Source of the DNA: an uncultured Eubacteriales bacterium
Lineage (GTDB): Bacteria; Bacillota; Clostridia; Lachnospirales; Lachnospiraceae
Reading direction: 5' to 3'
Length of the DNA: 13,177 nt
Assembly (NCBI GenBank): GCA_949286775.1
Contig: CASEDW010000111.1
Span: forward strand, 1-13,177
The position numbers and the translations under genes are program-made. Positions 1 to 6,320 of this stretch are shown here, piece by piece. The notes under the pieces were generated by a model. That model was not told the origin of the DNA and did no database searches. It was given only the letters and a program-made list of their open reading frames with translations. The first letter of the stretch is position 1. The number at the start of each line of letters is the position of its first letter.

Positions 1-45
1 ATCTGCAACGACCTGTACGAGGAATTAACTTCCTTTATTGAATAA
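1..45 (+). CDS. 3' end of an unidentified protein gene (partial)
   Basis: Frame 1 is open from the window edge to a TAA at 43-45 and reads ICNDLYEELTSFIE, a plausible amphipathic helical C-terminus. It is followed within 40 bp by a rho-independent terminator that also works for this direction. The gene would converge on scpB. Fourteen residues are too few to name a family, so the product is unknown. Calling it coding rests on the open frame, the natural codon choice and the terminator placement only. Confidence 0.45.
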   Translation: MCNDLYEELTSFIE

Positions 46-80
46 GAAAAAATCCCGCCTGGAAGGATTAAAAAAATAAT

Positions 81-123
81 GACGCGGTATCAGTCTTTAA
101 AAGACTTTGACCGCGTCTTTTTT
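81..123. terminator. Bidirectional rho-independent terminator between convergent genes
   Basis: The arms GACGCGGT (81-88) and ACCGCGTC (110-117) pair perfectly, and an inner AGTCT/AGACT stem (92-96, 102-106) caps the hairpin. On the plus strand it is followed by a run of T (118-123). On the minus strand it is followed by ATTATTTTTTT. It can therefore end both the scpB transcript and the short plus-strand gene ending at 45. The plus-strand T-run overlaps the scpB stop codon (122-124). Confidence 0.9.
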
Positions 124-679
124 ATACGGTGATCTCAACTTCAGCCTCCGCTTTAAAATCCTCTTCTTTTACGGGATCGATCTGAGGCATATCGTCCACA
201 GACGAAAAACCAAATCTTATCAGAAATTCCTCCGTCGTTCCGAATAATATCGGCCGTCCCGGAGCGTTAAGGCGTCCGACCTCTTTAACCATATTGTATT
301 CGATCAGTCTGTTCACTGCATGATCGCTCGATACGCCCCTTATTTTTTCTATATCGCTTTTTGTAACCGGCTGTCTGTAGGCTATGACAGATAAAGTTTC
401 CATTACGGCGTCCGTCAGAACCGGCTTTTTCGGATTTTTTGCGATGGTTACAAGATCTTCATAAAATTCAGGTTTAGTTACAAGCTGATATGAATCCTCT
501 ATTTCAACGAGCTGTATTCCCCTGTCGTCGTTTTCATAATTTTTTTTCAGTTCTTTCGCCGCGTTTTTCACCTCGTTTTTTGTAATTCCAAGGGTATCGG
601 CAAGACGCGAGCACTCTACAGATTCGCCCACAGAAAAAAGAATCGCTTCTATTTTCGCGCAAATTTTATTGATCTCCAT
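122..679 (-). CDS. scpB: Segregation and condensation protein B (ScpB)
   Basis: ScpB is the winged-helix kleisin-binding subunit (kite protein) of the SMC-ScpA-ScpB condensin that compacts and segregates the chromosome. The 185-residue length is normal. The first winged-helix domain (about residues 5-80) begins with KIEAILFSVGE, the family's opening signature. The second (about 88-165) contains VMETLSVIAYRQPVTKSDIEKIRGV and GRPILFGTTEEFLIRFG, both highly characteristic. An acidic tail follows. The ATG at 677-679 is preceded by GGGGAGG at good spacing, lying inside the 3' end of scpA. The two genes overlap by 14 nt in different frames, which suggests translational coupling of the two partners. 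It is the last gene of the leftward run and ends at the terminator at 81-123. Confidence 0.97.
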   Translation of the reverse strand: MEINKICAKIEAILFSVGESVECSRLADTLGITKNEVKNAAKELKKNYENDDRGIQLVEIEDSYQLVTKPEFYEDLVTIAKNPKKPVLTDAVMETLSVIAYRQPVTKSDIEKIRGVSSDHAVNRLIEYNMVKEVGRLNAPGRPILFGTTEEFLIRFGFSSVDDMPQIDPVKEEDFKAEAEVEITV

Positions 680-1496
680 CTTTCGCAGCCTCCCCTTCTT
701 TAAATGTATTGCTTACTTCGCCGAATATACTTTCGTCGATAACCGCGTCCTCATCCTCCAGAGACTCAATCATTATCTCTCCGAAAATCTCATCCTGAGT
801 GATTTTAATTTTGCTGTAATGTATAAGCTCAAGTACCGCAAGAAACGACACTACCACCGTCACTTTATCGCTGTCTTTTTCAAGAAATTCCCTGAATGAA
901 AGTTTTCTTTTCCTTATGGCCGTAAGTTCGAGATTTCTCATCTGCTCTCCGACGGAAACAGGTTCCTTCTCGATCTTTGAAAATCTGCTTCTGACAGGAT
1001 CAATATTGCTTTCCCGTCGTCTTACGACTTCTTTATATACCTCGAGGAGTTTTTCAAGAGTCACCCCCTGAAAGAGCTCTTCCGTGTCCACCGGAGCCCT
1101 GTAATTAAGTACTTCCGCCGGAAGGGTGGCCTCTTTCGTCAGGCATATTCCTGTCTCATCCATCTTGTCGCGAAGTATAACAGACATGTATTTGTACTTT
1201 TTATACTCTATCAATCGCCTTACAAGTTCTTCCCGCGGATCCCCCTCTTCCAGTTCCTCTTCCTCGTCTTTCGGCAGCAGCATTCTGCATTTAATGTCAA
1301 GCAATGTCGCCGCCATTACCATAAATTCGCTGGCAAGATCCATATCCTCCACATCGAGGGCTCTTACATATTCAAGATACTGATCTGTAATCTCTACTAT
1401 GGGAATGTCGTAAATATCTATTTTATTTTTATCTATTAAATGCAGCAAAAGGTCAAGCGGTCCTTCAAACGCCGTCAATTTAACCTGCAGAGCCAT
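666..1496 (-). CDS. scpA: Segregation and condensation protein A (ScpA, kleisin)
   Basis: ScpA is the kleisin that bridges the SMC head domains and recruits ScpB. Its length of 276 residues is slightly above the usual ~250. The N-terminal signature FEGPLDLLLHLIDKNKIDIYDIPI (residues 10-33) and the following ITDQYLEYV are diagnostic. The middle has a Glu/Asp-rich linker (about 76-90). The C-terminal winged helix, about 195-245, reads KLSFREFLEKDSDKVTVVVSFLAVLELI and would bind the SMC head. The ATG at 1494-1496 follows an AAAGGA ribosome binding site. The gene starts only 18 nt after the phosphoesterase gene and overlaps scpB, so all three are probably on one transcript. Confidence 0.97.
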   Translation of the reverse strand: MALQVKLTAFEGPLDLLLHLIDKNKIDIYDIPIVEITDQYLEYVRALDVEDMDLASEFMVMAATLLDIKCRMLLPKDEEEELEEGDPREELVRRLIEYKKYKYMSVILRDKMDETGICLTKEATLPAEVLNYRAPVDTEELFQGVTLEKLLEVYKEVVRRRESNIDPVRSRFSKIEKEPVSVGEQMRNLELTAIRKRKLSFREFLEKDSDKVTVVVSFLAVLELIHYSKIKITQDEIFGEIMIESLEDEDAVIDESIFGEVSNTFKEGEAAKDGDQ

Positions 1497-1514
1497 CTTT
1501 TGTCATCCTTTAGT

Positions 1515-2315
1515 TTATTGTATGTATACATCAACAGATACGAGCTCACGCGGATTGTGAACTCTCACCGGAATCGTATGTTCTCCTAATCCGGCGCTAA
1601 TAATAGCTATTTTATTGTCCTCTTCAAATTTTCCGTGGGCATTGTATGGAAAAAATGAAGGATCGGGGCTTACAAGTCCCCTGTTCTTTCCTAACTGCAT
1701 CACTCCGCCGTGATAATGGCCGCAAAGTGAAATATCGGCTCCCCAATTCATGTAATCTTTCATATATTTCGGAGTGTGCGCCATCAAAATGTTTATGCCG
1801 TCTTTATCCGGTTCCCCTAAAAAGCCGTTTATATAATCCTTTGGCATTTTAAGTTTCGAAAACCGTTTATAATACTTCCGCTCTATGGTAAGACCATAAA
1901 GCGAGATCTTAATATCATTTACATATATCTCTGACTTTTCGTTGTCAAGAAATATGATGTTTTCATCTCTTAAAAGGCTCATATATTCTTCATACATGCT
2001 TCCGTATGTTTCAGGATAAAGCCTTAATCTGTATTCGTGATTTCCAAGGGCATAATATACCCTCTTCTTTCTTGAAAGTTTTTTTATAAAATCCGCCGCC
2101 GTTTCAACTGATTCTCCCGGATGGGCGACAAGCATGTCGCCGCCGCAAAGAACGATATCAGCTTTTTCTCTTTCTATGATATCGATCAATTCGTCGCCGT
2201 TTTCTCCCCACATGCAGTTATGCATATCCGACAGGAAAACAAACTTAAAGCGCCCTTTATTTAGTTTTTCTCCGGTCAGATCCAGACGGTAATAAGTCAC
2301 TTTGCTTTTCTTCAT
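1515..2315 (-). CDS. Calcineurin-like metallophosphoesterase, YkuE-type
   Basis: All metal-binding blocks of the calcineurin phosphoesterase fold are present in order: LSDMHN (D30, H32), CGGDM (D60), LGNHEY (N92, H93), MAHTP (H180) and CGHYHGG (H200, H202). It should bind two metal ions and hydrolyse a phosphoester. The substrate cannot be read from the sequence. Relatives near this size (266 aa) include YkuE-like enzymes, which often act outside the cytoplasm, but I see no convincing signal peptide or membrane helix here, so a cytoplasmic site is likely. The start ATG (2313-2315) has AGAGG five bases upstream. It lies between the rpsU terminator and scpA, and no clear promoter is visible in the 55 bp before it. 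It may depend on read-through. Confidence 0.9.
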   Translation of the reverse strand: MKKSKVTYYRLDLTGEKLNKGRFKFVFLSDMHNCMWGENGDELIDIIEREKADIVLCGGDMLVAHPGESVETAADFIKKLSRKKRVYYALGNHEYRLRLYPETYGSMYEEYMSLLRDENIIFLDNEKSEIYVNDIKISLYGLTIERKYYKRFSKLKMPKDYINGFLGEPDKDGINILMAHTPKYMKDYMNWGADISLCGHYHGGVMQLGKNRGLVSPDPSFFPYNAHGKFEEDNKIAIISAGLGEHTIPVRVHNPRELVSVDVYIQ

Positions 2316-2370
2316 ATTTTCCTCTTGCTGACGCTTTCGGCATCAATAACGGCAGAACGGCATATACAAC

Positions 2371-2397
2371 AATACAGCCGACAATGTCGGCTGTATT
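2371..2397 (-). terminator. Perfect 13-bp hairpin after rpsU, probable terminator
   Basis: AATACAGCCGACA (2371-2383) and TGTCGGCTGTATT (2385-2397) are perfect inverse complements separated by one base. On the minus-strand transcript the hairpin lies 17 nt after the rpsU stop and is followed by the mildly U-rich GUUGUAU. The lack of a clean U-tract means it may be a partial terminator or a 3'-end stabiliser that lets some transcripts run on into the phosphoesterase, scpA and scpB. Confidence 0.65.
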
Positions 2398-2414
2398 GCT
2401 TAAGTTACATCTGA

Positions 2415-2591
2415 TTAGTTAAATTTACGTTTTCTAGCAGCTTCAGATTTCTTTTTACGACGAACGCTTGGTTTCTCGTAATGCTCTCTCTTACGGATTT
2501 CCTGCTGAATTCCTGCTTTTGCGCAGCTGCGTTTAAATCTGCGTAACGCGCTGTCCAAAGTTTCATTTTCTTTTACGATAATATTTGACAT
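2415..2591 (-). CDS. rpsU: 30S ribosomal protein S21 (bS21)
   Basis: A 58-residue, very basic protein starting MSNIIVKENETLDSALRRFKR and ending in RRKKKSEAARKRKFN, the standard bS21 layout. It binds the 30S platform near the 3' end of 16S rRNA and aids initiation. The frame stays open 22 codons upstream of the start, but the family's start matches the ATG at 2589-2591, which has GGGGAGG at 7 nt spacing. It sits 121 nt after rplQ. That gap is A+T-rich and I see no convincing promoter or terminator in it, so rpsU may be co-transcribed with the alpha operon. Its place directly after rplQ is not the textbook order. Confidence 0.97.
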   Translation of the reverse strand: MSNIIVKENETLDSALRRFKRSCAKAGIQQEIRKREHYEKPSVRRKKKSEAARKRKFN

Positions 2592-2712
2592 TTTCTCAAC
2601 CTCCCCTCCAGCTGTAAATTGTGCCTCAATACAACAACTGTATGGGTATTTTCGCACGTAACTAAATATTATTTTTTAATAAATGAGCTAAATTAATATT
2701 TTGTCCCTTGAC

Positions 2713-3249
2713 TTATACTAACTCGATGATTACTTCCATCGCTGCGTCGCCTTTACGAGGTCCGATCTTGATGATACGTGTATAACCACCGTTGCGGCTT
2801 GCATATTTAGGAGCAATCTCATCAAACATCTTTGCTACCATGTCAACACTTTTTGTGTTTTTCTTTTTGCCTTTGTTTGATGCCGGAACTTCTGTTACAG
2901 GATAAAATACCTTCATCATCTGATGTCTTGCATGAAGTCTTGAAGGAGAGTCTTTTTTGATCTCTTTCTGAACTTCATCGTATACTGTAACTTTCTTTCC
3001 GTCTTTAACTTCTTTAACTCTTTTGCCTTCAGCATCTTTGCGGGCAACTTTAGCTGTTACAGTAACATTCTCATAGTTGTCTTTTTCTCTTACAGCCATA
3101 GCGATAAGGCCTTCAGCGATCCTGCGGATCTCTTTTGCCTTGCTCTCTGTTGTGCGGATTCTTCCATGATATAAAAGAGCTGTAACCTGGCCTCTTAAAA
3201 GCGCCTTTCTCTGTGATGCTGTTCTGCTAAGTTTTCTATAGCCTGACAT
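2713..3249 (-). CDS. rplQ: 50S ribosomal protein L17 (bL17), extended form
   Basis: The N-terminus (residues 1-53, with YRKLSRTASQRKALLR) and the C-terminus (about 103-178, with NGGYTRIIKIGPRKGDAAMEVIIELV) match bL17, which lies near the peptide exit tunnel on the 50S subunit. The common length is about 115-130 residues, and this one has 178. The extra material is a charged Lys/Glu/Val-rich insertion at about residues 55-102, plus a shorter Lys/Asn-rich one near 122-133. The frame is intact, so this is a real lineage feature and not a frameshift. The ATG at 3247-3249 has a GGAGG site. It is the last gene of the alpha operon proper. Confidence 0.96.
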   Translation of the reverse strand: MSGYRKLSRTASQRKALLRGQVTALLYHGRIRTTESKAKEIRRIAEGLIAMAVREKDNYENVTVTAKVARKDAEGKRVKEVKDGKKVTVYDEVQKEIKKDSPSRLHARHQMMKVFYPVTEVPASNKGKKKNTKSVDMVAKMFDEIAPKYASRNGGYTRIIKIGPRKGDAAMEVIIELV

Positions 3250-3308
3250 TTATCTTTCCTCCGTTTATGGAACGAAACATCATACTTCTTCGGATTTACT
3301 GATGCTTC

Positions 3309-4277
3309 TTAATTATTGATATCTTCACCCTGGCTGAGTGATAAGTTGAGCTCTTTAAGCTTGCCGAGAACTTCTTCAAGTGATTTGCGTCCGAGATTGC
3401 GGACTTTCATCATATCGTCCGGTGTCTTGCTGCAAAGCTCCTGTACAGTATTGATTCCTGCACGTTTCAGACAGTTGTATGAGCGAACCGAAAGCTCAAG
3501 CTCGTCGATCTTCATATCAAGAGCTTTTTCTTTCTCATCAGGACATGTCTCTACCATAACTTCCGCTTTTTTAGCGTTCTCCGAGAGATCAATAAACAGT
3601 TTAAGATGCTCGCTGAGAACTTTAGCCGCAAGGCTGACTGCCTCGTCAGCTGAAAGCGTTCCTTTTGTCGTAACATCAAGCGTGAGTTTGTCATAGTCTG
3701 TAACCTGACCTACACGCGTGTTTTCAACGAGAAGGTTTACTCTCTCTACAGGAGTATAAATCGCGTCGATAGGAATAACGCCGATAGGATCATCTTCATG
3801 TTTTGATTTTTCGGCGCTGATATATCCGCGTCCGTTTGTAAATGTAAGCTCGATATAAAGGCGGCTGTCTGTTCCGCCGTTTAATGTTGCGATTACCTGA
3901 TCGCCATTGATAATCTCAAGGTCTGAATCAAGCTGGATGTCAGAAGCTCTGACAACTCCTTCGCCTTCGAAATCAATGTATCCAACCTTTGGCTGGCCGT
4001 TATCACTGCTGTCTTTAACGATAAGGCTCTTAAGGTTCATAACGATCTCTGTAACGTCTTCTTTTACGCCCGGGATCGAGCTGAACTCATGAAGTACGCC
4101 CTCGATCTTTGCCTGGCTGACAGCGCATCCTGGAAGAGAGGAAAGCATGATTCTACGCAGAGAATTGCCCAATGTGGTACCATATCCTCTTTCCAATGGT
4201 TCAACCACGAATCTACCGAATTTTCCATCTTCTGAAAGCTCTGCAATATCAATTTTAGGTTTGTTAAAATCGAACAC
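3309..4277 (-). CDS. rpoA: DNA-directed RNA polymerase subunit alpha
   Basis: Alpha nucleates RNA polymerase assembly as a dimer and contacts promoter UP elements and activators. The N-terminal domain (about 1-230) carries FVVEPLERGYGTTLGNSLRRIMLSSLPG. A linker (about 232-250) leads to the C-terminal domain (about 250-315) with VRSYNCLKRAGI and VRNLGRKSLEEVLGKL. R265 and N268, the DNA-contact residues in E. coli numbering, fall at exactly these positions here. The length of 322 is typical. The start is a GTG at 4275-4277, nine bases after AGGAGG. The gene lies between rpsD and rplQ as in other alpha operons. Confidence 0.99.
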   Translation of the reverse strand: MFDFNKPKIDIAELSEDGKFGRFVVEPLERGYGTTLGNSLRRIMLSSLPGCAVSQAKIEGVLHEFSSIPGVKEDVTEIVMNLKSLIVKDSSDNGQPKVGYIDFEGEGVVRASDIQLDSDLEIINGDQVIATLNGGTDSRLYIELTFTNGRGYISAEKSKHEDDPIGVIPIDAIYTPVERVNLLVENTRVGQVTDYDKLTLDVTTKGTLSADEAVSLAAKVLSEHLKLFIDLSENAKKAEVMVETCPDEKEKALDMKIDELELSVRSYNCLKRAGINTVQELCSKTPDDMMKVRNLGRKSLEEVLGKLKELNLSLSQGEDINN

Positions 4278-4305
4278 CTGTTAGCTCCTCCTTTTAGGAT
4301 GACAA

Positions 4306-4899
4306 TTATTTTGAATACAACTCGACGATAAGCATTTCGTTTACAGGAACATCGATTTCCTCACGGCTCGGAAGTTCTTTAACCGTACCCTGAAGCGCTT
4401 CCTGATTTACATCAAGCCATGCCGGAACAAGGCGTCCTGATGTAGCTTCGATGATCTGTTTATAACGAACAGAAGATTTTTTAGCTTCTTTGATCTCGAT
4501 TGTATCTCCTGCTTTTACAAGGTATGAAGGGATGTTAACCTGTTTTCCGTTTACAAGCACATGCTTGTGGTCTACGATCTGACGCGCTTCTCTTCTTGTT
4601 CTCGCGAATCCGAGACGGAATACAACGTTGTCAAGACGGCACTCAAGGAGAGTCATGAGGTTCGCGCCTGTCTGTCCCTGCATACGGTCTGCTTTCACAT
4701 AATAATTACGGAAAGGTTTCTCCAGTACGCCGTAGATGAATTTTGCTTTCTGTTTTTCACGAAGCTGAAGACCATACTCTGAAATCTTACGGCTTGATCT
4801 CTTTAACTGACGAGTAGACTTTTTGTCTATTCCAAGATATACAGGATCCATACCAAGTGATCTGCATCTTTTTAAAACCGGTACTCTATTTACTGCCAT
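4306..4899 (-). CDS. rpsD: 30S ribosomal protein S4 (uS4)
   Basis: S4 is an early-binding 16S rRNA assembly protein, and in several bacteria it is the translational repressor of its own operon. The 197-residue protein has the conserved N-terminal rRNA-binding region and the S4 domain at about 88-150 (LECRLDNVVFRLGFARTRREARQIVDHKHVLVNGK). The N-terminal segment (KRCRSLG) has one cysteine only, so this is the zinc-free C-minus form. The ATG at 4897-4899 has AGGAGG ten bases upstream. Its presence in this operon fits the proposed S4-responsive leader upstream of rpsM. Confidence 0.98.
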   Translation of the reverse strand: MAVNRVPVLKRCRSLGMDPVYLGIDKKSTRQLKRSSRKISEYGLQLREKQKAKFIYGVLEKPFRNYYVKADRMQGQTGANLMTLLECRLDNVVFRLGFARTRREARQIVDHKHVLVNGKQVNIPSYLVKAGDTIEIKEAKKSSVRYKQIIEATSGRLVPAWLDVNQEALQGTVKELPSREEIDVPVNEMLIVELYSK

Positions 4900-4923
4900 T
4901 TTAGACTATTCCTCCTATATTAA

Positions 4924-5316
4924 TCAGACTCTTCTGCGTTTTGGCGGACGGCAACCGTTGTGTGGAACAGGTGTCACGTCGCGGATGCTTGTTACTGTAA
5001 GGCCGCATGCCGCAAGCGCGCGGATCGCAGCTTCACGTCCTGAACCAGGACCTTTAACAAACACATCTACAGTTTTAAGACCATGAATCTGAGCTGCTTT
5101 TGTAGCTGTCTCAGCAGCCATCTGTGCAGCATATGGAGTTGATTTTCTTGAACCACGGAAACCAAGACCGCCTGCTGAAGCCCATGAAAGAGCGTTTCCT
5201 TCCGCATCGGTCAGAGTAACAATTGTGTTGTTGAACGAAGACTGGATATGTGCCTGTCCGCGCTCAACGTTCTTTTTAATACGACGTTTTGTCGTTTTTT
5301 TCGTAACTTTAGCCAT
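4924..5316 (-). CDS. rpsK: 30S ribosomal protein S11 (uS11)
   Basis: The 130-residue protein has the family hallmarks: HIQSSFNNTIVTLTDAEGN, GGLGFRGSRKSTPYAAQ and a C-terminus ending PHNGCRPPKRRRV. It lies on the 30S platform next to the mRNA exit channel. The ATG at 5314-5316 has only a weak ribosome binding site (AGG about 13 nt upstream), unlike its neighbours. Translation may therefore be helped by coupling to rpsM, which ends 52 nt upstream. Confidence 0.98.
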   Translation of the reverse strand: MAKVTKKTTKRRIKKNVERGQAHIQSSFNNTIVTLTDAEGNALSWASAGGLGFRGSRKSTPYAAQMAAETATKAAQIHGLKTVDVFVKGPGSGREAAIRALAACGLTVTSIRDVTPVPHNGCRPPKRRRV

Positions 5317-5368
5317 ATCTAAATACTAACCTACGCTTTCTTTCCTAGAATTTGTTTATTGTTCTTTT

Positions 5369-5737
5369 TTATTTCTTCTTATTAGCAACAGTTCTCTTCG
5401 GACCTTTACGAGTTCTCGCGTTTGTCTTTGTCTTCTGTCCGCGAACAGGAAGACCTTTTCTGTGGCGAATTCCTCTGTAACATCCGATCTCCTGAAGACG
5501 TTTGATGTTCATGGCGATCTCACGTCTTAAATCACCTTCTACTACCTGTGTTTCATCGATAACAGAAGCGATTTTCTTAACTTCTTCGTCGGTTAGGTCT
5601 CTGACACGTGTATCAGGATTAACTCCTGCTTCTGTCAGGATACGCATGGAAGATGTTCTTCCAATTCCGTAGATATAGGTAAGGCCTATCTCTACTCTTT
5701 TGTCTCTCGGTAAATCTACACCAGCTATACGAGCCAT
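5369..5737 (-). CDS. rpsM: 30S ribosomal protein S13 (uS13)
   Basis: S13 sits at the 30S head and contacts the 50S subunit and P-site tRNA. The 122 residues begin MARIAGVDLPRDKRVEIGLTYIYGIG and carry the conserved CYRGIRHRKGLPVRGQKTKTNARTRKG tail. The ATG at 5735-5737 has a strong GGAGG (5747-5751). The gene is separated from rpmJ by a long structured leader, so control of the alpha operon at this ribosome binding site is likely. Confidence 0.98.
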   Translation of the reverse strand: MARIAGVDLPRDKRVEIGLTYIYGIGRTSSMRILTEAGVNPDTRVRDLTDEEVKKIASVIDETQVVEGDLRREIAMNIKRLQEIGCYRGIRHRKGLPVRGQKTKTNARTRKGPKRTVANKKK

Positions 5738-6016
5738 GTGACTTTTCCTCCATTTTAAATAAAATTTCTTTTGGTCGTTACGACCTGTTGTTTACCCGGG
5801 TAATCGCGGGTAAATACTGTCTTAATTGGGATGCAGTGCATCCAGCTACTGTCATGTAGCCTTTCTCCCTCGACGGTATGAAGGAGTATTAAGCAATATT
5901 ATAAAGGAGGCACATCTCTGGTGCACATCCACAGAGGCATCCTGACGCAGCCGAGTCAGTGCAGTATGGATTTCACTTTATAATATCAGCCGCATAAACG
6001 AGCTTACAACGGGCAA
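5738..6016 (-). ncRNA. Structured leader RNA between rpmJ and rpsM, candidate S4-type autoregulatory element
   Basis: This is a 279-nt non-coding interval inside an otherwise tightly packed ribosomal operon. On the minus strand it can form, in order: a three-way junction (5896-5986); GCTAC/GTAGC (5845-5860); GGATGC/GCATCC with a three-base loop (5829-5843); TTTACCCG/CGGGTAAA (5791-5814); and GGTCG/CGACC with a three-base loop (5773-5785), ending about 20 nt before the rpsM ribosome binding site. In E. coli, S4 represses this operon by binding a pseudoknot upstream of rpsM, and lineage-specific S4 leaders are known in other bacteria. The S4 assignment is inference from position and from rpsD being in the operon. 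Confidence 0.7.
5896..5986 (-). promoter_or_regulatory. 91-nt three-way-junction RNA domain of the rpsM leader
   Basis: The closing stem is 11 perfect base pairs (5976-5986 with 5896-5906), extendable by two G-U pairs. Inside are two directly abutting hairpins. One is CTGAC/GTCAG (5942-5946 with 5955-5959), extended by GCA/TGC across a 2-nt bulge. The other is CTCTG/CAGAG (5916-5920 with 5932-5936), with a loop containing the self-complementary GTGCAC. The minus-strand CCTCC at 5906-5910 overlaps the end of the closing stem and is complementary to ribosome binding sites. No open frame explains these pairings. Confidence 0.7.
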
Positions 6017-6130
6017 TTATCCCTGACGCTGTTTATGTTTTGGATTTTCACAGATAATGCGAATAGATCCTTTTCTTTTAATAACCTTGCATTTATCGCA
6101 AATTGGTTTTACAGAAGATCTTACTTTCAT
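6017..6130 (-). CDS. rpmJ: 50S ribosomal protein L36 (bL36)
   Basis: A 37-residue protein, MKVRSSVKPICDKCKVIKRK to KHKQRQG, exactly the family length. C11, C14, C27 and H32 form the zinc ribbon, so this is the zinc-binding paralogue. The frame is open 26 codons further upstream, but only from a TTG. The ATG at 6128-6130 with AAAGGAGG eight bases upstream is clearly the start. It is the first gene of the alpha operon here, without infA before it. Confidence 0.98.
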   Translation of the reverse strand: MKVRSSVKPICDKCKVIKRKGSIRIICENPKHKQRQG

Positions 6131-6199
6131 GTGAAATCCTCCTTTCCCGTATCTTTTGGATTTAGGCGCCGCAAGCGGGTTATTCTTCCAGCGCACAAA

Positions 6200-6262
6200 G
6201 ACACGCAATACATAATAGCACCATTAATCAAGATGTGCAAGCGATATTATGCATTGCGTGTC
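6200..6262. repeat. 18-bp imperfect inverted repeat spanning the rpmJ promoter
   Basis: Arms 6200-6217 (GACACGCAATACATAATA) and 6245-6262 (TATTATGCATTGCGTGTC) pair at 17 of 18 positions, and the exception is a G-U in RNA. The spacer is 27 bp. The left arm contains the -10 box of the rpmJ promoter and the spacer contains its -35 box. It could be an operator for a dimeric regulator. Alternatively it could be a hairpin in read-through RNA from ftsQ. The stretch after it (TTTGTGC) is a poor terminator tail. Confidence 0.75.
6212..6240 (-). promoter_or_regulatory. Sigma-A type promoter of the rpmJ/alpha operon
   Basis: On the minus strand, TTGCAC (6235-6240) and TATTAT (6212-6217) are separated by exactly 17 bp. 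Transcription would start near 6205, giving a 5' UTR of about 75 nt before rpmJ. No other candidate in the 190 bp between ftsQ and rpmJ matches as well. Confidence 0.7.
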
Positions 6263-6320
6263 AAAAATCATTAACAAATTTTCAGTTTTTAGTCTTATGG
6301 GTTTTGTATATATTTTACTT

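Noticed and set aside
2592..2657. 22-residue N-terminal extension of S21
   Set aside because: bS21 starts at MSNIIVKEN, and the GGGGAGG site lies inside the extension.
5901..5910. AAAGGAGG on the plus strand as a ribosome binding site
   Set aside because: No plus-strand frame of any length starts after it. The minus-strand CCTCC reading within the leader is the relevant one.
5980..6009. Extra promoter for rpsM (TTGTAA, 18 bp, TATTAT on the minus strand)
   Set aside because: The -35 is poor, and a start there would remove the 5' half of the 11-bp closing stem. It may be a chance match in A+T-rich stem sequence.
6131..6208. 26-codon upstream extension of the rpmJ frame, possibly an infA remnant
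   Set aside because: It starts only at a TTG, overlaps the predicted promoter start region, shows no IF-1 sequence, and the strong AAAGGAGG is placed for the ATG at 6130.
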